Assembly: GCA_002633005.1 (NCBI GenBank)
Contig: NMRA01000281.1
Location: 282,108-346,107, forward strand
Direction: 5' to 3'
DNA from: Phoronis australis
Taxonomy: Eukaryota > Phoronida > Phoronidae
Length of the DNA stretch: 64,000 bases
Part shown: piece by piece, positions 58,901 through 64,000 of the stretch
How the letters are laid out: every line of letters begins with the position of its first letter
Numbering within the stretch: position 1 is the stretch's first letter
Program-made: the position numbers and the translations under genes
The notes under the pieces: generated by a model
Told to the model about the DNA's origin: nothing
The model's database searches: none
Seen by the model: the letters and a program-made list of their open reading frames with translations, nothing else

Positions 58901-61900
58901 AACTCGGGTAAAGTAATGACGAAATTTTCCAAATGCTCTGCTATAAAGGGAAACACAGAGGATTTAGAAATGAACCTTTTGCGCCGTTCGGATAGGAGAG
59001 ACAGATCTGGGGCGAGTACTTCGATGCACTTTGATGTTAAAGCGTGGTGGGTTGGACGCACGCAGAGCTGCCGTCGCTGTCACGGCGGGTGCATTATCGA
59101 TGTGCGTCAGGGCGGCTCGGGCTACTGATTTGCCACGAGGAGGTGGAACCGGCATACGGGCAACTGGGCGCGGGGGGAGACTAGCCTCTCGTGCACTTCT
59201 GCGACTCGTGACTAGGCGAGGAGGCACACTTGCTTCACGCTGTGGGTGAGATGAAAGATGTGAGAAGAGAGACGCGTGAAAGAATATGCAGGACAACACT
59301 AAATCACAAGGTTCAAATTAGTACAGACGAAGAAAGACTTCATAAAACACTCGTGAATTCAAACAAGAGTGGGTGGAACCAGAAGTGTTTGAGGACTGGG
59401 CTCAACGACAAAGTACATAACATAACTCGGCATGTCGATCCTAGGAAAGAGAAAACAAATGGTCTTCGTGAACGCTATCTCACCAGTTCAAGCAGGAGCT
59501 AACAGATGCTGTGGCCCCTAACTGAAAGGTGAAAGTGTTTTATAAACGGGTGCACCCTAGGATATAACACCTTTACCTTGGCTTCAATACGGTCAAGCAT
59601 GGACCTTCTGTTATGGACGGGCTCCTCGTAATTGGAGTCGTCAGGACAACAAATAACGTGAATTTCGCCATTTTGGTCTATGTATTCAATATCGGAGGAT
59701 TTTTTTGAACATCTTGGAGCACGAACATAGCTCGTTTCTAAAGCCGACAATTCTTCGACAGTAAGGTCAGGGTAAATATCTCGAGGGATACTGGCTTTAT
59801 GAAGGTCCATGCTAGACCTCACATTGTGTTCGACGTCATCAAGGTCCTTCGATCTTTGATATTTTGAGAGAGTGCGTCGGAAACTGCGTTTGTCGTCTAA
59901 CGTGTATAGGTCAAGATCCAGCGCATTCTGTGTACAGGGTGGAGAAAAAGTTATGAACGTTGCTTATCACTAATTTTTGACAAATATATGCAACATAAAC
60001 TTAACCATTGTCAGGCGAACATTGTATCCCCGCCATGGTCAGGAAGTACTTACATCAGAGGTATGTCCGGACAGTGTCGCTCATATGGTTGACTTTTCAG
60101 CCATAAAGATTTATTTTTCTGTAGAATTCCCTTCAAAAATGTCCGAGGTATGGGTTAGCTCACGGAAAGTTCCATATTTGCAGAAGAACTTTACAGAAAG
60201 TTTGTTGTGCAGTAAAAGACTACGATCCAACGGTTCAAAGTTTTTAATTTAACTGAAGTTGAAACTCCTACAAAATGAAATTGTATGTGATATATCCTTA
60301 CAAAAAAGTGACCTTTTTCATAGATGCTCCGGATCTTTGGTCTCTTGTAATCGTGACAACTCTCCAAAACGGTGGAGTTTATCTTGCCAAATCTCTAATT
60401 TCCTGGCGGAACACTCCGTCAAAATTAAATTCGAGTACCTCCGGCGTTTTATCGTCGGATGACACTGTAAGGTATGATATCACCTGTATATATGGCATGG
60501 CAAATCTTTCTGGTAAACGGTGTTAATATTTACAGGATATATTGAGCGCCCTGTAGGGACACCCCATTTCACACAATGGTGTCGATGTTTTGATTTAATC
60601 TAGTGATATAACACTTCTTGTTTTCTTTGTTTAAACCTGCGAGTAATATACACGATATTGGTCCTAGGGTAAACTGTGGTCGGAATGAAGGCATAGGTTT
60701 CAGTTTTTGGCTTCATTATTATTTTATCGTACTTTGAATTTGACAGTTTTGACCAGCCGAAGCAGCACTCAACTTCAAGTCCCTGGAACTTTTCTTTCAA
60801 TCAAGAAAGCAATTGCATTATCTTGTATTTTGCCGGATACTAAAATCAAAGGTAATTTTTTCGATATATGGGTCTCTGGCAAATTTGCTGGTAATAGAGA
60901 CATTATGATTTACGTTAGTTAGGCTGATAAACAACGTTCCTCTTTCAAACTCACACGTTAGCGATCGGCCGCTTCGCCGGCTTCCTCACCCTGCTCACAT
61001 TTCAAGCAATATTTGAAAACACTGAACACTACGTCTATATTTCACACGGAATTTAACATTGAGACCTTATTCACTAGATTAAATACATAATCTTTGCACA
61101 ATTCGTCATCGAGAGCTATTTTAGTTGACCATCTGGCAAATTCGACATTGAAGACAATGTTATCAAAGCACTCGAACAGCGCCGAAATCTTTTGGAACAT
61201 TTTTAAAAAACAAGAGACACTGGGCGCAGAGCTCAACTTACCAACTTCTCGTTAACAGACCGCATTAATTCGTCATCCTTTCGGCGTGACTTCGTATAGA
61301 GGTCATCAGAAAGGTCATAAGCTTCTGACGTAATTCGTGCGGCTGAGCCGAGAGTGCTGTAGGGGAGGTAAGGTTCGTAGACGTCTGTATAGGACAAATC
61401 AGAAATGTTAACATGTTAGTGTTCTTTGATCATCGAAAGTTGTAGAAATTAAAACGGATCGTCGTTAAATGGTGAACGCCCAAACAAGAACATTGATGAG
61501 ATATTCCGTGTCATTTTATTCGGATGTTTAGAGATGAGGTATCTGCCACTAATATGACGCGATTTGGACACAACATATAGGAATAAAAATGCTTAACCAG
61601 ATCACATTTTCAAAAATTTCGCAGGTCTTGGACTTTGATCCAATTCAGATAGCAATTTAAAACTTGATTTGTTTTACAGAATTATGTGTGCTCCGACAAC
61701 TGTTGCACCCGGCCATCATAAGCTCCTAGGGAGTTGAGAAGGATTACGATTGACAAAGTCCATGGCAACTACGTAAATCCAGGATGCTTGTTATTACTGT
61801 TTTTAACTTCGGTGTTTTAATTTTATTTGAGTGGGTTCGAAATGTCAAAATAACGTCATATTAAACAAGCGGATAGGTGCATATTTTAACTGTTTTTACC

Positions 61901-63962
61901 AGCAGCACCTTCTACCGCCGTATAAACCGGTTGTAGAAGATAAGTCACGGGTCTCCACCAGATTTTAATGTGAAAGAACGTATACGTAGCAGAATCCTGT
62001 TGATTTCTGATCAGAAATCAGCATGGCGATAGGCTCTACTGTTTCATAAAGTTTGATCTGTAGAGGAGTCATCCTCATGACATCATCACACGGTATTCTC
62101 AGCTCTAGAGAGCCACGAAGAGAGCTTTTCAATCTATGACGACTCAACAATTTAATGCACAGTTCTCTTAAAGTATGAGCAGATGGCGGAATAGCGCTTG
62201 GTGACGAATTGATCCCATTAGCACGTGGGCCGGGTATTGTGGGTTTGCTTTTGACACGGCCCCGGAGGCCGACTTCGAACAGACTAACAACGGAAGTCAA
62301 ATATCTTGTTGCAGTTTACTCTCTGTCACGATTCTACCTAAAGGAGACGTTGTCTTGTGAAATAATGATGGCCCGGCGACACATATATGGAATTCCGTGT
62401 GTGGGAATCAGTGCCCACGTCTTGGTTTGTCGTTTACATATCGTACGATAATGAGTCGGAAAATGAATCTTTATGTTGTTACGTTTGACGTCTTGTGATT
62501 TTGTCTGCCCCAAAAAACAGGAACTTGTATGGAATGCATCGATTTTGTCTGTTCTTGTGGTTGCAGTAACCGCAAGCCACACAAGCATTTCTCAATTTCT
62601 CAGCATCAACCAATCGGATTGTTTGGATGTTAGTTTCCAACCAATCCGATTATGTCCGAATGCCACTTCGTTCTGTTAACAAATGAGAAGCCATGTTACA
62701 TGAACATTATTTTCACAGTGCCGCCACTCGTAACACTGGGCAAAGGTGTACTCACCGTCGTCTTCATAGCGACGCCTAATAACAGTGGAAGAGGTGATGT
62801 TCAGAGGCTTGCCGCCTGTCGGTACCACGACGAGGTGCCTCCCGCGCTAAAAGCAGAGATGTGTTGACCTTATTCGGATTGTGGGACAGAGGTCATAAAG
62901 GCAGGTCTACGATCTCAGTACAGAGATTACTCACTTCAAGCCGCGAGAACTAGTTCAGTTGAAGCCCCGATATGGGTACATGCAGCATCTATCCAAATCA
63001 ATCGCCAGCTTACCGAGCACGATCGCCTGCGCCATAACGCTTCCTGGAGTAAAGGACTCGCATCCAACAAATCTACTTAGTTTATGCCAAATGCATATGC
63101 GTGCATTTAGGTCCACTCCCATGCGTTTAGATCCAAAATGTAATGTTTATCAAAGATTCTTTATTCAGGTTTTTCACATTTTGTTTCATGCTCCTACAAA
63201 GCTTCACTTCCACCTAGGTATATATGACTATCCGTTGCTAGTATAGCAATTCTTTAACGGATGAGTTAAATTCCACTCTTCGGACATTTTAGACATTTTC
63301 TCCTGTTGTTCTCACAATACATATTCACAAAAAGCGTAGCTTCACCAAGGGCGGATCCAGGATTTTGACTTGGGGGCAGGGCAGAGTATTAGCCAGGATT
63401 GTGCCCGTTAGACATTCGCACCCCTGAATTGCCAAATGGAGTTTGGGAGAATTTTAGCGGTACCATGGCCTCCTTGGCCCCCCTCTAAATCCGCCACTGT
63501 TCACACATACTGTAAGTGCGTGTGGAATAAAAACCAACGGTAATTATTGAAAAACGAAAACCGGTAAGTGCGCAGCTGTGCACGTGACTTACCATGAAGT
63601 CAACAATGTTTATACTATCGGCTTTAGTTTCGTTATAGAATCCTCACGAAACGATTTTCAAATTAGTACTTTTTTCAAATTCATGCACATTCAACCAACA
63701 CGACATCATTTTTTTCATAATTAAGATAATTTAATATACAACTTACAAAATTTGATAATAAAATACAAATACATACAAGGTTACAATTTACGAAATGTTC
63801 CTCTTTTACTGATATCTAATGAGAGACTCATGCTGTGTTCTCAACAGGAGAAAACAAAAGAATTAGTAACTTAAATGCTCGCGAATCATAACTAAGTGCT
63901 TGTAATGGGTAGACTCACCCTTCCCGAAATAGCAGAGAATCTCCCCTTTGCCATCTGGTCAC
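49803..63962 (-). CDS. Unrecognised Ser/Arg/Pro-rich protein, at least 13 exons, 5' end outside window
   Basis: Assembled by hand on the minus strand: 63,919-63,962; 62,756-62,846; 61,242-61,384; 59,577-59,927; 58,976-59,239; 57,732-58,016; 56,335-56,616; 55,497-55,610; 54,993-55,034; 54,191-54,274; 53,531-53,703; 51,514-51,590; 49,803-49,919. All introns are GT-AG and adjoining phases agree at every join except the last, where either the acceptor at 49,913 is used or a small exon is missed. At least about 685 residues lie in the window. The product is hydrophilic, rich in Ser, Arg, Pro, Asp and Tyr, with no signal peptide or membrane span seen. Exons 4 and 11 contain charged, possibly helical stretches (L-D-R-H-K-L-M-M-D-R-Y-I). 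Exons 5-7 are tandem copies ending in S-x-S-P-I-R. It could be a cytoskeletal or scaffold protein, but this is only an impression from composition; I do not recognise the family. Confidence 0.75.
50361..50614. mobile_element. MITE family A, copy 2
   Basis: 254 bp with ends CTGGAGCCCGTTCCAAGAAA and, on the right, the reverse complement of CTGGGGCCCGTTCCAACAAA. The interior carries the same TTAAG/AAATCTTAG motifs as copy 1. It lies in the last intron of the minus-strand gene. Confidence 0.75.
51514..51590 (-). CDS. Minus-strand gene, exon 12 visible
   Basis: Acceptor CGCATGCGCAG after a pyrimidine-rich run, donor GTATTT; 77 nt, phase 2 in and 1 out. Codes A-S-E-F-K-Q-A-P-T-P-G-N-N-R-R-A-A-S-V-G and on. 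Its phase fits exon 11, and its R-R-A-x-S-V pattern resembles the triplicated exons' ends. Confidence 0.6.
52158..52187. repeat. Perfect hairpin, 14-bp stem
   Basis: GGGTCAAATGTTTT, two bases, then its exact reverse complement. It sits in an intron of the minus-strand gene. Probably a short inverted duplication. Confidence 0.75.
52741..52767. repeat. Hairpin, 10-bp stem
   Basis: CATAGATTAA, seven-base loop, TTAATCTATG. Intronic; no function implied. Confidence 0.7.
53531..53703 (-). CDS. Minus-strand gene, exon 11 visible
   Basis: Acceptor GTGTATTCTTAG, donor CAG|GTAGTA; 173 nt, phase 0 in and 2 out. Codes P-D-L-P-P-P-S-S-Y-T-R, then a charged segment (E-V-Y-D-G-L-D-R-H-K-L-M-M-D-R-Y-I-R) and an acidic-serine tail. 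Confidence 0.8.
54191..54274 (-). CDS. Minus-strand gene, exon 10 visible
   Basis: Acceptor GCCTTTTCTAG, donor CAG|GTATGT; 84 nt, phase 0-0. Codes a Tyr-rich segment (E-E-P-A-I-N-Y-Y-S-P-S-Y-Y-Q-I-M). Confidence 0.7.
54410..54650. repeat. Dispersed repeat family C, copy 3
   Basis: Shares CAAAATCACACGAGTGA with copy 1. In reverse orientation it shares TTCATAAACGAA and GCGAGTGTCTTG with copy 2. Intronic in the minus-strand gene. Confidence 0.5.
54993..55034 (-). CDS. Minus-strand gene, exon 9 visible (42 nt)
   Basis: A 14-codon exon, S-Q-L-S-V-T-S-S-S-I-V-D-T-K, with an excellent acceptor (GTGTCTTTTCAG) and donor AAG|GTGAGG, phase 0-0. Confidence 0.65.
55497..55610 (-). CDS. Minus-strand gene, exon 8 visible
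   Basis: Acceptor GGAATTAG, donor GTAACT; 114 nt, phase 0-0. Codes a basic start (L-K-P-K-P-K-S-S-K-S-L-R) and ends M-L-M-T-R-S-D-D-P-E. The acceptor's pyrimidine tract is modest. Confidence 0.65.
56335..56616 (-). CDS. Minus-strand gene, exon 7 (first tandem copy)
   Basis: Acceptor ACCCCCCGTTGCAG, donor AAG|GTTTTT; 282 nt, phase 0-0. Contains E-H-P-L-V-V-L-G-R-K-V-T-L-D-D-Y, then R-V-A-K-S, and ends Q-R-A-K-S-A-S-P-I-R-S-T-I-K. Confidence 0.85.
57514..57615. repeat. GAAA/GAGA purine tract
   Basis: About 100 bases of nearly pure purine on the plus strand, hence a pyrimidine tract in the transcript, about 115 bases after the exon 6 donor. A shorter homologous tract is at 56,190-56,240 after exon 7. 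Confidence 0.85.
57732..58016 (-). CDS. Minus-strand gene, exon 6 (second tandem copy)
   Basis: Acceptor ACCCCCGTTGCAG, donor AAG|GTTTTC; 285 nt, phase 0-0. Contains E-H-P-R-V-A-L-G-R-K-I-A-L-D-N-Y, then R-V-A-K-S-P, and ends R-R-A-K-S-A-S-P-I-R-D-A-K-K. Closely related to exon 7 in both exon and intron sequence. Confidence 0.85.
58976..59239 (-). CDS. Minus-strand gene, exon 5 (third tandem copy)
   Basis: Acceptor CATCTCACCCACAG; 264 nt, phase 0-0. Codes a Pro/Arg/Ala-rich segment with an internal repeat (R-E-A-S-V-P-P-R and R-E-A-S-L-P-P-R) and ends R-P-R-S-V-S-P-I-R-T-A-Q-K. The donor is AAG|GTTCAT, weak after GT. It is the most diverged of the three related exons. Confidence 0.75.
59577..59927 (-). 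CDS. Minus-strand gene, exon 4 visible
   Basis: Acceptor CCCTGTACACAG, donor GTAAAG; 351 nt, phase 0 at both ends, 117 residues. Begins N-A-L-D-L-D-L-Y-T-L-D-D-K, has an acidic stretch (I-Y-P-D-L-T-V-E-E-L-S-A-L-E) and ends M-L-D-R-I-E-A-K. It is the longest exon of the gene in the window; no known domain. Confidence 0.85.
61242..61384 (-). CDS. Minus-strand gene, exon 3 visible
   Basis: Acceptor CCTATACAG, donor GTAAGT; 143 nt, phase 1 in and 0 out. Codes V-Y-E-P-Y-L-P-Y-S-T-L-G, then E-A-Y-D-L-S-D-D-L-Y-T-K, ending V-N-E-K-L. Confidence 0.8.
61965..62298 (-). CDS. Open frame of about 110 codons in an intron, status uncertain
   Basis: Within the intron between exons 2 and 3 of the minus-strand gene, same strand. 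It reads like protein (K-S-K-P-T-I-P-G-P-R-A-N-G and M-R-M-T-P-L-Q-I-K-L-Y-E-T-V-E-P) and ends at TAA. A possible acceptor (CGTTGTTAG) stands before L-F-E-V-G-L, in phase to follow exon 2 only if read from its second base. It could be an alternative last exon or chance. No family recognised. Confidence 0.25.
62756..62846 (-). CDS. Minus-strand gene, exon 2 visible
   Basis: Acceptor TCTGCTTTTAG, donor GTGAGT; 91 nt, phase 0 in and 1 out. Codes R-G-R-H-L-V-V-V-P-T-G-G-K-P-L and ends R-R-R-Y-E-D-D. The split codon with exon 3 gives another Asp. Confidence 0.75.
63346..63499. mobile_element. MITE family B, complete copy (hAT-like)
   Basis: Left end AAGGGCGGATCCAGGATTT, right end the reverse complement of CAGTGGCGGATTTAGAGGGG. 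Right flank TTCACACA; left flank TTCAC-CA, consistent with an 8-bp target duplication that has lost bases. CAGTGGCGGAT-type ends and an 8-bp duplication suggest the hAT superfamily. It lies in an intron of the minus-strand gene. Confidence 0.65.
63919..63962 (-). CDS. Minus-strand gene, first exon visible
   Basis: Acceptor TTATTTTCCAG, donor GTGAGT; 44 nt. In the frame that fits exon 2 it reads D-Q-M-A-K-G-R-F-S-A-I-S-G-R and ends in phase 0. Earlier exons lie beyond the right edge. Confidence 0.6.
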
Positions 63963-64000
63963 CTGGAAAATAATGGCTGTTATTCAAGGGATAATAAACG

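Larger units (their letters stand above)
56118..59240. repeat. Tandem segmental triplication (1.38-kb unit)
   Basis: The block AGAAGCGCCTAGTTCAACAA occurs at 57,361 and 58,745, giving a unit of 1,384 bp. Exon copies at 56,335, 57,732 and 58,976, their acceptors, and intron pieces (TTTCACCGTCTTTGTTCTCG; GACCGGTGATTGTGAAAACC) line up at the same offset. Exons 6 and 7 are close; exon 5 and its surroundings are more diverged. Confidence 0.85.

Noticed and set aside
1-64000. tRNA and rRNA genes
   Set aside because: Looked for B-box-like GGTTCGAATCC and cloverleaf context by eye; none convincing, though a covariance-model scan would be decisive.

Overview
The window looks like a piece of an animal (bilaterian) nuclear genome, most likely a marine invertebrate. 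It is AT-rich, has no operons, and carries spliced genes with GT-AG introns, short phase-matched exons, many small inverted-repeat transposons, microsatellites, and two single-N joins typical of a whole-genome draft assembly. The one gene recognised by family is a FoxF-type forkhead transcription factor, which fits any bilaterian. The species cannot be told from the sequence alone.

Layout. 1-17,540: no convincing gene; a degenerate PHD-finger fragment at the left edge, microsatellites and dispersed repeats. 17,573-18,467 (minus): first coding exon of FoxF, ending in a splice donor; its second exon was not found. 18,600-35,400: a long gene-poor stretch upstream of FoxF, with one clean 140-bp MITE flanked by an 8-bp target duplication. 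35,409-47,107 (plus): a five-exon gene pieced together by hand from exons mostly too short to stand out as open reading frames. It encodes a 182-residue secreted protein with 23 cysteines arranged as three copies of one module, each module cut by an intron at the same codon and phase. 49,803-63,962 (minus): a gene of at least 13 coding exons, also pieced together by hand, which runs off the right edge. It encodes a Ser/Arg/Pro-rich protein I do not recognise, and three of its exons are a tandem triplication ending in an Arg-Ser-x-Ser-Pro-Ile-Arg motif. The two spliced genes converge tail to tail.

The introns and spacers hold several MITE families, a 23-bp minisatellite (about 25 copies), a 47-bp tandem repeat, and two segments duplicated on either side of an N. 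Those two duplications look like unmerged haplotypes or overlapping contigs, not biology. The most interesting items are the cysteine-rich module gene and the large minus-strand gene with its triplicated exon; neither could be given a family name.
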